Shown here: one piece after another, positions 1-11,847 of the stretch | How the letters are laid out: the number at the start of each line of letters is the position of its first letter | How positions within the stretch are numbered: position 1 is the stretch's first letter | Assembly (NCBI GenBank): GCA_003988855.1 | Contig: QYAI01000005.1 | Coordinates: forward strand, 248,001-312,000 | Direction of reading: 5' to 3' | Source of the DNA: Arachnopeziza araneosa | Lineage: Eukaryota > Ascomycota > Leotiomycetes > Helotiales > Arachnopezizaceae | DNA: 64,000 bases | Notes under the pieces: model-generated | Databases searched by the model: none | What the model saw: only the letters and a program-made list of their open reading frames with translations | Told to the model about the DNA's origin: nothing | Made by a program: the position numbers and the translations under genes

Positions 1-104
1 GAAATGCCAAGAGCATCGAAGGTTTCTGGAGTCACGGGTTGAGCAGCGAAGGAGGTCTTAGAATTGGCGAGGAAGACTAAATTATCAAAGACGCAGGTGA
101 GCAT
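1..104 (-). CDS. Possible 5' end of a gene cut by the window edge
   Basis: Reading the minus strand from an ATG at 104 gives about 34 codons that stay open to the window edge. They include a run reading FLANSKTSFAAQPVTPETFD. The composition looks coding, but I do not recognise a family and cannot see a splice site or the rest of the gene. It could equally be a chance open frame. Confidence 0.22.
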   Translation of the reverse strand, partial: MLTCVFDNLVFLANSKTSFAAQPVTPETFDALGI

Positions 105-947
105 ATCTAGTTCAGGTGCTTCAGTGGAGGGTCTGATTGGAAAGAGTTCGGGGGTACTGCCAAAAGAGAAAGATAAGGCGGAAATGTAACGAATAAATAG
201 CAAATTAGGTTAATTGCCCTTAACATAGGTTTGGGAGCATTTTGTTTAGTTTTCGAATTCAACGGTCTGATGCAAACTTCTGCTCTGCGCAATAGGACTT
301 TATGAGACTTGGGAAGTTGGCACGGAAAAGTACATCGTTCTTCTTCATTAGTACCTTTACAGCCAGCCTTTCATCACAGAATACAAATCTCGCAATATAA
401 TTAAAGAAGTTGGTATAAGATCAACACTAGAATTCTAGTTCTAGTTGTAAGATTCTTTGCCTTTTATTGCACCACAGACTAGTATTATTTGTTTGCAGGC
501 TTTCACTTAAGCGAGGCTCACCTCAGGACGTGCGTGTAAGCCAGAATTGTAGCAGTAAGAGGCAGTTTACCATTTAAATAATCTCAATTGTCGCATATCA
601 ACTCCGACATTCAGAGCAAATCTATAGAAATATCCTTCAACAATCTCACGCGGACAATACGTTTGTTCGTGTAAAATCCTCACGTCGAAAACTTCGGGAC
701 CGAAACTCGGGATCGGCGAAAGGAAGTTGAGAATACATTCCAAACTCCAGAATAGGCCCAGCTTTTCCCAACTGCAACTTTCCGAGCAAAATAGGTATCC
801 AGGTAGCGTGGATTCTGTGTGGGTATCTCTCTTGTCCCAGAGTCGAGGTAAGGATCCTCTCCATTATCCGCATCAGCATTCTCAAACAAATATACTCCTG
901 TAAACCAAGTCATTCATACATGAAATACCACTTCAAAACACGACCAA
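105..947. other. Gene-free stretch
   Basis: This is AT-rich sequence with only short, low-quality open frames on the minus strand that overlap each other. I see no domain, RNA gene or repeat in it. It probably includes the upstream region of the broken monooxygenase that follows. Confidence 0.5.
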
Positions 948-1597
948 ATGTCTAATCCAAACCCTCGCATTGCAATCATCGGGGCCGGGCCCTCGGGTCT
1001 CACGCTCGCCTCTCTTCTCAGCCAGAACTCGCCGGCAACCAACTACACACTCTTCGATCTCCGTCCCGATCCTCTCTCGCCCCTCTCGCCCACCTCCCCG
1101 CTCCTCCCTTCCGGCTCCCTAGATCTGCACCCTGAATCCGGACTCCTCGCTCTTGACGGACAAAACCCTCTTCTCTACCTGGCCTGCTGAAATCAAAACC
1201 CTCATCAGAACAGGCTGCCGTTCCGAGATTCCACCCACAAGCAATCCCCTCTCCATGCTCCCCGTAGGACACAGCTTCTCCCACAGACCAGGCCTCACAT
1301 TACTCGGCGATGCTGCGCATCTCATGACACCCTTTGCCGGAGAGGGAGTGTGTTGCTGCGATGCTTGATGCTCTGGAACTCTCCCGTGCACTCACTTCTA
1401 CCACCATCTCCTCCCTCGACCAAAATATCCAGGCCTTCGAACAAGGAATGTTCGCTCGAATGGCACCGATTTCGGGAGAGACGCAGCAGAATCTACATGT
1501 CATTTTTGCGGATAATGCACCCGATGGGTTCGTGGAGGTTATGAAGAGCCACGGACCGCCGCCCGAGGATGAGGAGAGTTGGCGGAACCCGCAATGA
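948..1597 (+). pseudogene. FAD-dependent monooxygenase remnant (TetX/salicylate-hydroxylase type)
   Basis: The ATG at 948 opens a Rossmann FAD-binding start (IAIIGAGPSGLTLASLL), followed by the SGSLDLHPESG region. The frame then ends at about 1190. The next frame (from about 1153) carries the end of the family's substrate domain and the second FAD motif, GLTLLGDAAHLMTPFAGEG. That frame stops just after, and a third frame continues with MLDALELSRAL to a stop at 1597. About 200 to 250 residues normally present between the two FAD motifs are missing, and a +1 shift lies next to the GDAAH motif. Intact relatives are about 400 residues. No intron can join these pieces, so I read it as an internally deleted, frameshifted pseudogene that cannot make an active flavoenzyme. 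Confidence 0.85.
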
Positions 1598-2334
1598 CCT
1601 TACCCAGCCTTGGGTTTGGGCGCAAGTTTGGAATTTGACGTGAGCATTAACCTGAGACGTGAAGAGGAAGAAAAGAAAATGGAACTTTATCTGGTTTAGC
1701 CGTTGGCTGGGAGAATTTAGGTACATGGATGAAACAGCGTTGCGAAGCTAGAATAGTACTTTTTGATACGGAAAAAAGAAAGAATGGTAATAGATCAGAA
1801 CAGAGAGATGATTCATTCAAACAACGTCCCCGTTTGAAGGCAGGTATTCGAGAGTTCAAACGCAGAAGCGACATGCGAAATGACCAAGACAGCTACCTCG
1901 TTTGAAAATGAGACATGTTAGAGCCCAACCCGAGAAGCGACATTCGGAATAAATCAACATCCGATTTCTTTGTGGCTTTTGCATGGCACGCTTAGAAAAA
2001 AGATGTCTTGTACACAGCAATCTCGACCTGCACACCTTTGGCCGATTTTCGAGCGATCAAATGCAAGGAAACATCCGACATTGAACATTCAAGATACTTG
2101 ATCCGCACTAGTTCCCCGACATATCGCCAAATAAGATCGCTGATGATGTGATACTTCCAAATGCGTCGTCACCTGAATAGGACTACCTGCGAGACCTTGA
2201 ATTACACTTTGAATGAGCGTGGACTTTTGCTTCACAAAAAGTAGAGAAGAGAAACAGCCGAACCAGATCTATTCGCAAGAGGAAACCAACAAATAAATTG
2301 CCTCGCCACCCCTGCGAAAGCCAGTGTCTTCAAA
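1598..2334. other. Gene-free stretch
   Basis: This lies between the monooxygenase remnant and the 3' end of the tyrosinase gene. I see no credible coding frame, RNA gene or repeat. Confidence 0.5.
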
Positions 2335-4715
2335 CTAAGATGAGCCCGCAATGATTTGCTCCACAACCTGAGGATATTCCTCGTAGACTGGGCCACCAGG
2401 AGTCCCCGGTAACGGAGACAGTTTGGAAGAGACGCCGACTTTGAAACCAGCGACAGTACGTGGGTCTGCAAGCTGGCCATTCTCCTGCAAGTTGATAAGA
2501 ATGTGTCTTGTTGGACTAGGATGGATTGTAGGGAGAAGGAAGATGAGGAAGTGTAACATACAGGAACAATTCTCCATTTCAGATTTGCAATCAAGAATGG
2601 GACCACGCTGGCCGGAGTGATATCTGGAATTCTACCAATCTCAACATAATCAAGCAATAGTGGAGTGATAGGCTTGGTGCCAGATACCAGATGACCTTCC
2701 TCGGCTTGAGAGCCGCAGTTGTCACAAGCCTCTGCACTTGAAGAGAAGATGTGATTCGAACCAGCCAGAGTTGGCTGAAGGCCATACTTTGGAACATCTT
2801 CTTTGTCAAAGTTGCCGATAAAGTAGTAGACGGTAAAAGAACCATTAAGAGCAAGTCTGATCAGTGTGTTAGTCACAGCACAGGGCGTATATACAAGCAC
2901 CCTGGATGAGGAGTGGTGTAGTCCTCAAATTAGATTGTACTTACCTCTCAACGACAATGTCAACATACCAATCGCGACTGTAGTTGGAGTCGTCAACAAT
3001 CTTGGGAGCCGCTTCGATTCTTGAGGCCTGTATATTCGTAAAGGCTACTTCAGACGCGTCTCCTGGAGGGACAGGTGTCGTGTCAACCGCCGCAATGTCA
3101 TCAAGCGTCGTTGTTACAACATTGTTTATGATAGGCTGAGAAGCTTCAGATACAGCCATACTAACCACTTCATTGCGGAGACTCGGGGCTAATCCATTGT
3201 TGCCATTTGATGCTGTATACTGGAAGACTTGGGCTCCGTTTACTTTGATGGGCTCCATGGATTCCGGTGGGCTGCCAAATTTGTTATTTCCGCTTCTAGA
3301 CCGTACTGCCCATGAGTAAAATTTGTTGAAATTGTTCTTGACATCCCCTGCTGAGCCTTGAGCATCTTTATACAGGTAACCAAATTCTTTTGTGTCTTGA
3401 GCGAGGTTGGCATTCCAAAACGAGCCTTGTGGATGAGCGAACGGCACGGCATCTTCTTTGGCCAATGGTGATACCTCGCTTACTTGCCTCTTATTATTGA
3501 TAACTTCAAAGAATTGGCCATCGAACCATTTGCCTGGGTGAGCTGCTTGCCATATAGCCAACCAACGGTCGATTTGACTTCCTCTCGTAAGCTTCACTGA
3601 TCTGCCATCGGCCGACAATAAGAAACCTACCAGTGATGTATCCAAAATACTGGATCGAAGGCTGCAACTCTAACGATGCCCATATGCCCATCACCACCAA
3701 TAAGCCCGTGATAATCACCATGAATTGATTCCAGGCTGCCGGATGGTCCTGAGGTAAGCGAATTGCTGGAAAAAGAGGCAAAACTATTGTAATCTTTGAT
3801 CATGTCAAGGATCATGGTAGTATTTCGTTCACGTCCGTTGTTAAGCTTTTCATTCAACATCGAAGGATTGCCTTGAATATCACTCACATCTGAGGGATAT
3901 CGAACAGTCTGGTTTCTGGAGTAACCCCCCGCTAGGATCCAATCTGCCTCGGAGAAGCCTCCCGACTTGGGAAACTCGAAATTGTTCAAAGGGTTTGGAA
4001 CAGGGACAAGTTGATCATCTGAAGTTCGTCGAACCATTACAGACTCAACTGTGAAGATCTGAGGTATGGCAAAATCGTATTCATAGGTCGATACTCCACC
4101 GGGCTGCCGAATCCCTGGCATTGTGGTGGTAGCTTTGTTCCGAGGCTTGTAGTAGTCCCAGTAAGGAAGTCGGAAGTCATTCAAGGCCGCACGATACTTA
4201 GTCTTTACTTTCTCAGGAAATCTTTCTGCAATTTCCGCCATTTTGGCCTAGAGCGTTTGCTGAAATTCGTGAGCTCTAACCTTATAGTAAGATGCAAGGT
4301 TGACATACCTCCATCATCGCCAGATACGGGCGGTGCCACGTTGGAAAGGTAGGGCGAGAGTGAGCACAGTAACCCTGACCTGCCCATCCTTTGGGAGAGA
4401 TTATCTTGTTAGGGCTTTTAATGCCATTCCAAAATGATCGCGGAAGTCCATGGATCCCTACAGTGCACATTTCACTTAGCATTGTTGACCAAGCCTGAGA
4501 GAGATACAAATACCTGCAATTTGGTAGTAACCCATAATGTTGTCTGTACTTTGTTCATCTTGTAACTCAGCTAGTGCAAGCAAGAAGAGATTGAACGAGT
4601 CTGGTTTAGTGACCAAGAGCTTATCGATGTCAAGTCGTGGAATAGGCCCGTTTTTGGAAAGACCCTTCAACCCAAGAACAACGCCTTTCTTCTGGGCTTC
4701 ATGAAGGGCATCCAT
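2335..4715 (-). CDS. Tyrosinase (polyphenol oxidase), six exons
   Basis: This is a type-3 copper monophenol/o-diphenol oxidase of 681 residues. Such enzymes make o-quinones for melanin or phenolic oxidation. Exons: 4715-4514, 4457-4309, 4247-3631, 3577-2945, 2856-2562 and 2484-2335. All splice phases agree. The CuA histidines are H70 (IHGLP), H100 in GYCAHSRP and H109 in FPTWHRPYL. C98-A-H100 matches the thioether Cys-His of fungal tyrosinases. The CuB histidines are H293 and H297 (IHGDYHG) and H322 in FDPVFWIHHC, whose last Cys is rebuilt across an intron. The C-terminal third looks like the extension that is normally clipped for activation. I see no signal peptide, consistent with an intracellular fungal tyrosinase. 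The frame continues upstream of 4715 without an ATG, so M at 4715 is the start; a TATA box sits about 95 bases upstream. Confidence 0.93.
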
Positions 4716-4808
4716 GATGTCAATCCTGTTTGTTCTTTCACAATTTGGTTTGCAAACTTTGTGAGAAATACTTTGTGAGAGATATTGGAAGAACAAAATG
4801 CTGGCCAC

Positions 4809-4816
4809 TTTATATA
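4809..4816 (-). promoter_or_regulatory. TATA box of the tyrosinase gene
   Basis: The minus strand reads TATATAAA about 95 bases before the tyrosinase ATG. This is a plausible distance for a fungal core promoter with a short leader. Confidence 0.5.
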
Positions 4817-5742
4817 GTTAGGGCATCTGCCAGTCCTCAGGGCTTATGTGACAGCTGTCAGTACGCTGCGTTTATTGGCTTACATTTTGAAATATTGAAG
4901 TGAGCTGAAAGCCCAATCAATCCTAGAAGGTCTTAGCAGCATTAGCCAAGACGATCTTGGCCGCACCGTTGATGCAAAGAGTATCAACTCGGGTAAGGTC
5001 TTCCACATAAGTCAGGAAACAGATTGGCTCTGCCACAGGGCTTTCGATGCCTAACACTCCGATCCACACCGCGACCGACTTGTGTGAGCTGAAAATGCGG
5101 GTTGTTCTCTCACGGACAAACTTTGAACTTTGAGACTGTCATATTGCAACAGTAGTTCACGCCGGCATGCATGAAAGCCAAGCGGGATCAAATGAGGGGC
5201 ATTTGCATGTTCTGAAGCTCGCCTTGGCCAATGCCCGATACAGATAAAGAACGGTAGTAACAGTGAGAACTGCAGAAGGCAGCGAAATTCGACAAAATAA
5301 ATATCATAGATCAAGCTCCCCAGTGTTAAAGTGATGCCATGAAATCAAAAATGAATGAATGGTTCGTGATGGTAACGTCTGACACTTGAAAGATGAGACG
5401 GACGAAGTAAGCGGTAGATGTAGATATCTAGTAAACGTGGAGTTGGACTAGCCACATGTAGGCCGACTTCAGGTCTCCACGTTCTGCAATCTAGCGAGGC
5501 GGGTGAAGCTCTTGCTCCCGGGAGTGGCTCGCTAAATGAGCAAAGTCTTGGGCTCCTTGGCATGTTTCCGACGTCCTCGCTTGAGGGTGGTGAGATTTGA
5601 AGTAGTGTAACATACACTGTCGTTGACTGGGTAGTTGAATATGGGCGAATCGTAGAGGATGTGTAATATGCATGCTCGAGGATCTAATAGTGCAAGCGAA
5701 AGACGAAGCTATTCGGTATCTTCCTTGGCAAAAACACTCCCC
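4817..5742. other. Gene-free stretch
   Basis: This lies between the tyrosinase promoter and the stop codon of the short-chain dehydrogenase. Open frames on the minus strand here are short and mutually overlapping. I see no recognisable feature. Confidence 0.5.
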
Positions 5743-6869
5743 TCAAATATTCCTCAAAACGCCACCATCCACCCCCTCAATCACTCCACGTAACTCTACC
5801 CAGACCCTTTTCTGCGCCTCTTTACCTTCTTTACCTCTAACCCACCTTCCTGGCTCTTTAACCTTGCAATCAACCATGTATTTCCCATGTGTCTGTTCTC
5901 CCGCAGCCGCTGCCGCAACTAGTGTCCTACTTCCCATCTCAGTACTCCTACCTATGAGTAATTTGCCTATCCATCCGAAGAAATTCAATGGAAAAGTAGC
6001 GCTACGCATAAGTTCTGAGTGGCAAAAACCTGGTGTGAGAGTGTTCAAGATGACGGGAGATTTCTTGCCGGACAATTGAGATTGGGTCATGGCCGGCGCA
6101 AGCTCTCGAATGAAGAGGAGTTCGAGGAGTTTGGAGGTGTTATAGCGGTCCAGCATGTATCTGGGGTCTCTCAGTGCGGTGAAAATCGAGGGAGAGAATC
6201 GCTCGTTGAAGACAGCCTAGATTTCGTGCAATTAGCTGTGGAAATATCTTGAGAGGGAAGGCAAGAATAAATGGATACAAACCTGCTCATGAGCCTCAGA
6301 CGATACAATCGTTAGTCTTGGAACAATATTATGCTTTAACGCATCCGCTCTCAACTTTGGCAGCAAAAGTAACGCCATTAAGAAAGTCGCTACCACATTG
6401 ACAATAATAGTACTCTCAAATCCTTCGAACTCCACATAAGTCGGAGTAGCCATCCCCGCGTTCTCAACCACAGCATCGATGCGTTCCAAGTCTCCTGCTC
6501 TTTTACAAAAGCTCTTCACACTTTCAAAAGAAGAGAGATCCAACTCCCACACCTGGATCACGTTTTCTCTCTTTGTACTCTCCTCGATATCTCGCTTCGC
6601 AGCCTCACCCTTCTCTTGGGACCGACATGCCAGGATCACGAGGTGAGCATTCAAACGGACAAAGTGCCGTGCTGCTTCGAGGCCTAGCCCAGTGTTGCTT
6701 CCGGTCACTATAACGGTCTGTCCAGTAAAGTCAGAGGTAGGGTAGGGGAGGGATGTGAATTGAGACTTGAGAAAGGACGGGATATCGTCTGGACTGGGTG
6801 TTGTGTTAGGAGCTTGTTCACATTCTTGAGCGAAGCTTACAGTTTGAAGAATGCGAAAGGATTCCACAT
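5743..6869 (-). CDS. Short-chain dehydrogenase/reductase (retinol-dehydrogenase-like)
   Basis: This is an NAD(P)-dependent oxidoreductase of 337 residues in three exons: 6869-6841, 6793-6283 and 6216-5743. The first exon is only 29 nt and encodes MWNPFAFFK plus two bases. The cofactor motif TGSNTGLG is at residues 40-47 and the dinucleotide-binding ENAG (usually NNAG) follows. The catalytic Ser is in IVSSEAHEQ (about 174/175), and Y205/K209 form the YxxxK pair in YNTSK. Arg in the ACRS stretch after beta-2 suggests NADP(H) preference; this is inference. The substrate is not readable from sequence. The closest style is the fungal retinol-dehydrogenase/WW-oxidoreductase-like group. Confidence 0.9.
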
Positions 6870-7455
6870 CTTGTATGGGGTTGATTGAGGGTTAGTGTTG
6901 AAAAGAATTGAAGGCAAAAGGAAAATGAAGATCAGAGAAGAAGGTAGGCTGAGAGCGATTGGGGAAGTTGCATCTGGTAACTCAAGGTGCGCCACTTGAA
7001 ACGCCTCGCTCGTGGTCAAAGTCCACAATAGAAACCGAGAATATAAAACCATTGGAGAATGTCTATGAATAAATGGATTGAAGAGAGCCTTTCACTTAGA
7101 GCACTGATATATATCTGGCAGAGTTTCAGCAGCTGTGGAGGAAGTCAAGAGGTACGTAGAGCTTTCTGGATCCAAGATAGAGATTGAGATCGAGATCGAG
7201 ATCGAGTGGCTTGCGGGGTTGTTTCAGATCAGTCCTGAGAGCTTCAAGCTCGTCCAAAGATGGCGAAGATGCGGTGGTTGTGTTGAGAGAACAGTTCACT
7301 TTCATCACGTTTCAATCCTGAGCAAGTTTCTTACGATGCCAGACGCTTCACGATTATTCAGGTATACGGTAATAAGACAAAGGCCAACGTGACTCCTACA
7401 GAACACAGGCCGCCAACTCCAGGTACTCCTTCAAAGCCAAACCGAAGGGCAAAAA
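6870..7455. repeat. Intergenic region with a short GAGATC repeat
   Basis: This is the upstream region of the dehydrogenase and the 3' flank of the next minus-strand gene. It holds an imperfect hexamer repeat (GAGATC/GAGATT) at about 7181-7206. Open frames through it only reflect that repeat. Confidence 0.55.
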
Positions 7456-8598
7456 TCAAGCATCACCTTTTGCACTCGAGCTTTCCCAGAGCTCAAAATT
7501 CTCCTCGGCCTTCTCAAGCGGTTGTAATAATGCCGCCTTGGGAGCGAACTCATAGTCATCCTTCTGCATCAAAGCATCAATATCAATCTCTTTTCCTTTC
7601 CCCTTGACCTCAGCAGTGAAATCAAATGACGTAGACACATATTCTTGTTCTTGTTGTTCTTGCTCAACTTCTTCTTCCGAAGGCTCGGCAGAAACAAGGA
7701 AGACCGACTCGCTATCACATCCTTCAGCCCAGAACTCCTCTACAACAAGATCACCAAGTGGTGAGCGGTCCACTTCAATAGCACCCTCTTCTAACTTCCT
7801 CCTCGACGCCTTAACTCTAGCCTTAACTTCCGCCATCGAGGACTCTGCAGCAGGAACGTCAGAGATGACAGTCCGCGTTTGGCTGATATCATCAGGCGGT
7901 GGCACATTCTCCTTTCCTCGTAGATCTTTTTCCCTGGCAGCACACTCCTCATCAGAACTGATGTCCAGAGTACAGGCCCCGTGTTCCATCAGATTGGTCG
8001 CCAGTTCCTCTTCAGTATCTTCATGAATGTCGAAAAACCAGCTATCCCGAGCTTCAGGTTGGTGAAGGGCTGGGATGACAGAAAAGTCATTGACTTTAGC
8101 GGCTGGAACAGGTGCTGGGCGACGGTAAGAAGGAATAGTCCCTGATAGCGCGGCATCAATTGAGAATCCTAGGCCGGCAGTGGCCGAGGTAGAGAATTTA
8201 GGAGGGTCGACACGGGCGAATGTAGACGCAGTCTTGCGACGATTAAGGATGCCAACACGCTTTCGGGTTGGAGACCGACCTGCAGGTGCAGAGAGCGGGG
8301 TGGATTTGGAAATGGAAGTGTTGAGTCTAGGGGCAGGCGAACGAGCAGCAAGAATTGGTCTGCGCGGAGAGGTGGCGGGTTTGAGGGAGGAGAAATCATT
8401 GGGTGAAGGCGGTGCTTTAGTCAGGAAGAAATTGGTAGGTTTGACGAACGAGGTGTCCTTGCTGCTTCCATCTGGACACTTGGAGCGCTTGGGAGAGAGG
8501 AAGATGACGGGGTCGATGTTCTCGGAGTCGTCATCTTCGAAGGAGGCAGCCTTGCGCTTGATTGGAGACGTCAGAGCTAGAGAGGAGGTGAGACTCAT
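7456..8598 (-). CDS. Unknown protein with KEN box, low-complexity acidic tail
   Basis: This is a single-exon frame of 380 residues from the ATG at 8598. I do not recognise a named family. The N-terminus carries SPIKRKAASF followed by an acidic SENIDP patch, then many SP/TP sites and basic stretches (RSPTRKRVGILNRRK). The middle has a denser, conserved-looking block (SWFFDIHEDTEEELATNLME). A KEN box in RGKENVPP and a basic RRKLEEG stretch follow. The C-terminus has Q/E runs and a KGKGKEIDID patch. This is the make-up of a nuclear, cell-cycle-regulated, largely disordered protein that could be an APC/C substrate. That role is inference from short motifs only. Confidence 0.75.
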   Translation of the reverse strand: MSLTSSLALTSPIKRKAASFEDDDSENIDPVIFLSPKRSKCPDGSSKDTSFVKPTNFFLTKAPPSPNDFSSLKPATSPRRPILAARSPAPRLNTSISKSTPLSAPAGRSPTRKRVGILNRRKTASTFARVDPPKFSTSATAGLGFSIDAALSGTIPSYRRPAPVPAAKVNDFSVIPALHQPEARDSWFFDIHEDTEEELATNLMEHGACTLDISSDEECAAREKDLRGKENVPPPDDISQTRTVISDVPAAESSMAEVKARVKASRRKLEEGAIEVDRSPLGDLVVEEFWAEGCDSESVFLVSAEPSEEEVEQEQQEQEYVSTSFDFTAEVKGKGKEIDIDALMQKDDYEFAPKAALLQPLEKAEENFELWESSSAKGDA

Positions 8599-8637
8599 GT
8601 TGGTGTATATTTCAAGGGGTGCAGGCAATGACAGTGG

Positions 8638-8679
8638 TGATGTGGATGTGGATGAGGATGAGGATGAGGATGTGGATGG
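8638..8679. repeat. GATGTG/GATGAG hexamer repeat
   Basis: About seven imperfect tandem hexamers lie 40 to 80 bases upstream of the ATG of the KEN-box protein gene. They probably fall in its 5' leader or core promoter. On its minus strand this gives a CA/CT-rich tract. Confidence 0.8.
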
Positions 8680-10106
8680 TTACCATTTTGGCGGTTCTTC
8701 AGACTTCCCAGATTCTGGAGTCGAGAGCCATTCACCGGTCCAAAAGGCTGCCTCGCAGCTACCACTTGTGTTGCCATTTTGTCGAGATGCCTATACAATC
8801 CAGTTGCAGATGAAGACTCTACACAAATCAATCGTCAATCAAGCACAACTCCCTTCCAGAGATTGGCAGGTTCGCCAAAGTCGACAGAAAGGGGCAGGGA
8901 GCCTAATGAGCAGTGACTGATGGATCCGCGTCTGTGGAATCGGTGCACTGTTATTGTTGTTGATGCCGTGGACAAAACACACACAAACACAAGGAGGACT
9001 GAAGCGTGGAATGGGGGGGGGAAGCAGCATATATCAAGCCGCAGCGATTCTCAGGCAGAAGGGCCTGCTGCAGGTTGAGTGGCATCGGCAGGCTTTGCTT
9101 CCAAGACAAGTTTCCGTTCTGGCGTTTCCTCTCCCATTTCACTGCAACGGTAGCGTGTCTCTTTCGTGTCGAGGGCCCGGTGCGAACGCGTCAGAGCCCA
9201 ATCGGTGTTGAGCGACGACATGCCCTGCCAGAGGGATGCGCCAGAGCGGCCAATGGATCGTCAACTGGGCCTGGTGATTTTGGGCTTCCTCATTTCATGC
9301 ACAGCGGCTTCTGGGAGCTGAATGGATGCCCGCCGAGCGCTTCTCAGCAAGGGGCGCTGCAGGTCTGATTAGGAGAACACGTCGACTCGGAAGTATAAGA
9401 GGTAACCGTGTCTCGCGTTCCTCTCCACCGTGATTCTGCATAAGAACGCGCTGCCAGACCGAGTACTTGTTCATAACTCCTGCATTATCACTTCAGTAAC
9501 CGTGAAAGAGCTTCGTTGCACCTAGAGCCAGAACTTCCAACAGCTCCGATGCTTCTCAGCGCCCACTCGTCACGAACCCGCCGCCAGCCTCTTCTACATT
9601 GGCTCGCTCCTCGGTATTGGCACGCAAACCCTTCTCGCGTTTGTCCGCTGATCGAGAGACAAAGGCTCGGGTCGTGTTCACTGCGGCCTTATCACACCCT
9701 ACCATATTCATCCCCTCAATGCACAATCATTGGAACTGATCCCTTCTGGCCACAATGAGGCTATGCCAATTGCACATACGATTTGCTCACCGTCCTTTTC
9801 TCATCGCCACTTGGCCTTGATCCTTCATCGCCCAGACCCAGTTGCGTGAAAGGCATTGTTTCACAAATTGGTTCTAGGGACTGTATCTTGTATCATGGAA
9901 CGTGTGATTTACAAAAGAGGGTCGTCATTACTGGAAAGCAACGCAAAACATTTCATATTAACCCCCCCCATTAACCCTTCTCCAACTTCCAGCAACCCGC
10001 AGACAGGAAACCAGTAAAAGACAGCTAGCAAAGGACCCTAAAAGTGAAACTTTTAACTTCAAGCGACCACTGCCAGACAATGGTGATCCTCCCTCAAAAT
10101 TCTTCA
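8680..10106. other. Gene-free stretch of 1.4 kb
   Basis: This lies between the upstream side of the KEN-box gene and the stop codon of AdoMet decarboxylase. Part of it (about 9000-9400) is more GC-rich and has open frames on the plus strand, but they resemble nothing I know. No RNA gene seen. Confidence 0.5.
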
Positions 10107-11763
10107 TTAATCAATCTCGCCCACTCGTGCTGCTCGACCTCCCTGCCAGTCTTCACGTTCGTAGAATCGGAATACCAAGTCGTAGCCATCAAAATCGTGG
10201 ACGATTCGGTCGATCCGTTTATAGCCTGGGATCTTCTCCATCCTCGTGCTTCGCAAAAGCTGCAGCCCACCCTTCGTATCATCCACCGCTCCTGCTCCCT
10301 GCAGGCCCATTTCGCGTACTTCGATTGAGTTTGCCTTGGCTTCGAAGAACGTGACACTGAAACGACCGGGCTTGAAAATGTTAACCACATGCGCGATGAT
10401 TTCGGCGGTATCACGTCCATTCTGTCGTCCTGGGACGTTTGTTTCAAAGGAAGCGTAAGAGCACTGAGGCTCTGGAGTGACATGAACAGTGAAGTAATGA
10501 GTTGCCGCTCCAGCTTCATCCGGAGCCGGGATCACAGCATTAGCAGAGAAGCCACATGGCGAGAAAAGATACGCATCAACTCGTGCATCAGGATACTTGG
10601 AATTTGGGTAAACCTCCGATAGACCGCAAGTTTCGGAGACTACCGTTCCGAGAACATGTCCTTCAGCACCTTCATCAGGGAAACAGACGTCATCTGGTGG
10701 AGTGAAGACCTCATGGTCAGACGACGTATGACTGAACACGTCAAAAGTGTCGTTTCCAGAGGATGCAGATTCGGTCGTTGTCACACTCAAGGTTGAGTTT
10801 GCCATATTGGTACCACTTAGATTCCCCAGACTATGAGTAGCTTCCTCTCTAGCTTGCTGAGCCCTCTCAGAGAATTTGCCCTCCGCGACCGCACCCGCGT
10901 GTTCTTCATAGAACTGCTTGGCATTCTCTGGATCAAGATCTGTCATCAGAATTTCCAAAGTCTCGTCGTCATTTTGACAAGGAAGCTGACTAATGTTGAA
11001 GGCCGAACTAGCTGGTATCTTCAAGGTCTTTGTCTCTGTCGCAACTCTCTCATTATCGGGAGTTCTTGGTGGCGTAAGCGTCATGTTGGGGGTTGTCAAG
11101 TACAAGTACCAATGATCTCCATTCATCTTGCCAACCATATACGCACTTCCGCCAGTAAACATATCGTCAAGGAACTTGACTTCATCTTTCCAACTGCGAT
11201 GTGGCCCCTGTTGCTTCTCGGGAAACAGGAAGTTTTTGCGGCTATAGAAGACTCGATATGGTGTGGCAGCAGTCTTGATGTCGTCCAAGCAAGTGCTATT
11301 GTGAGCTGGAAAGCCTGCATCGACAGCGGCGATTCTCAACATACGGCGAAGACCAAGCAGTAAGGTCGTTGTGCCACAGGTCTTCAAGATAAGTTTGTGG
11401 GGAAAGACGAACATGCTGGATTCTGACAGGAGGTACGCATCGATATGCTCCGACTCGACCACCGAAAGGACCTTGCAATGGACTAGATCAAGCATAGCCT
11501 TCCATGTGTCGGCTGGTACAGCTTTCAAGCCATTCTTCTTGACACTGGGAGGGAGGGCATCTGGTGCTGGAGCAAACCAGACCTCTAGTAACTTCTCGGG
11601 GCCTAGGCTTGTTAAAACTAGACTTATACAGGGTAGACTTAGCTTTACCTTCAAATGCATTGCTACTATCAAGATCGATAGTTGCCTCACGGTTGATAGT
11701 AAGATGTGGTGTACCTTCAGAAGGTGAAAACGTGTATTGCGATGGGATATCAAAGTTGACCAT
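10107..11763 (-). CDS. spe2: S-adenosylmethionine decarboxylase proenzyme
   Basis: This pyruvoyl enzyme decarboxylates AdoMet to provide aminopropyl groups for spermidine and spermine. It has 536 residues in two exons, 11763-11649 and 11602-10107, with a 46-nt intron that restores FEGPEKLLEVWF. The self-processing site is in DAYLLSESSMFVF: cleavage between E99 and S100 would convert S100 to the pyruvoyl group. The KTCGTTTLL block with the conserved catalytic Cys follows. It is longer than animal enzymes (about 335 residues). The extra length sits in a Ser/Thr/Glu-rich insert in the middle third (around EHAGAVAEGKFSERAQQ). This is common in filamentous fungi as far as I know. The leader upstream is long and may carry a spliced upstream reading frame, which fits the polyamine feedback control of this enzyme in eukaryotes. 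Confidence 0.95.
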
Positions 11764-11847
11764 AACTACGTCAGTCGTGGACAGTGTTGGTGGCTCAAGC
11801 GAGCTTAGTCGTAGGAAGTTTCAAGAGTTGAAAATTACTGTGAAGCG

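Noticed and set aside
4716..4808. Longer N-terminus for tyrosinase
   Set aside because: The frame is open but starts at a GTG, and the TATA box overlaps it. The ATG at 4715 is the first usable start.
8180..8920. Plus-strand open frame of 246 codons opposite the KEN-box gene
   Set aside because: It is antisense to a better frame, rich in Glu/Gly/Arg from reversed codons, and ends through the hexamer repeat. No domain is visible.
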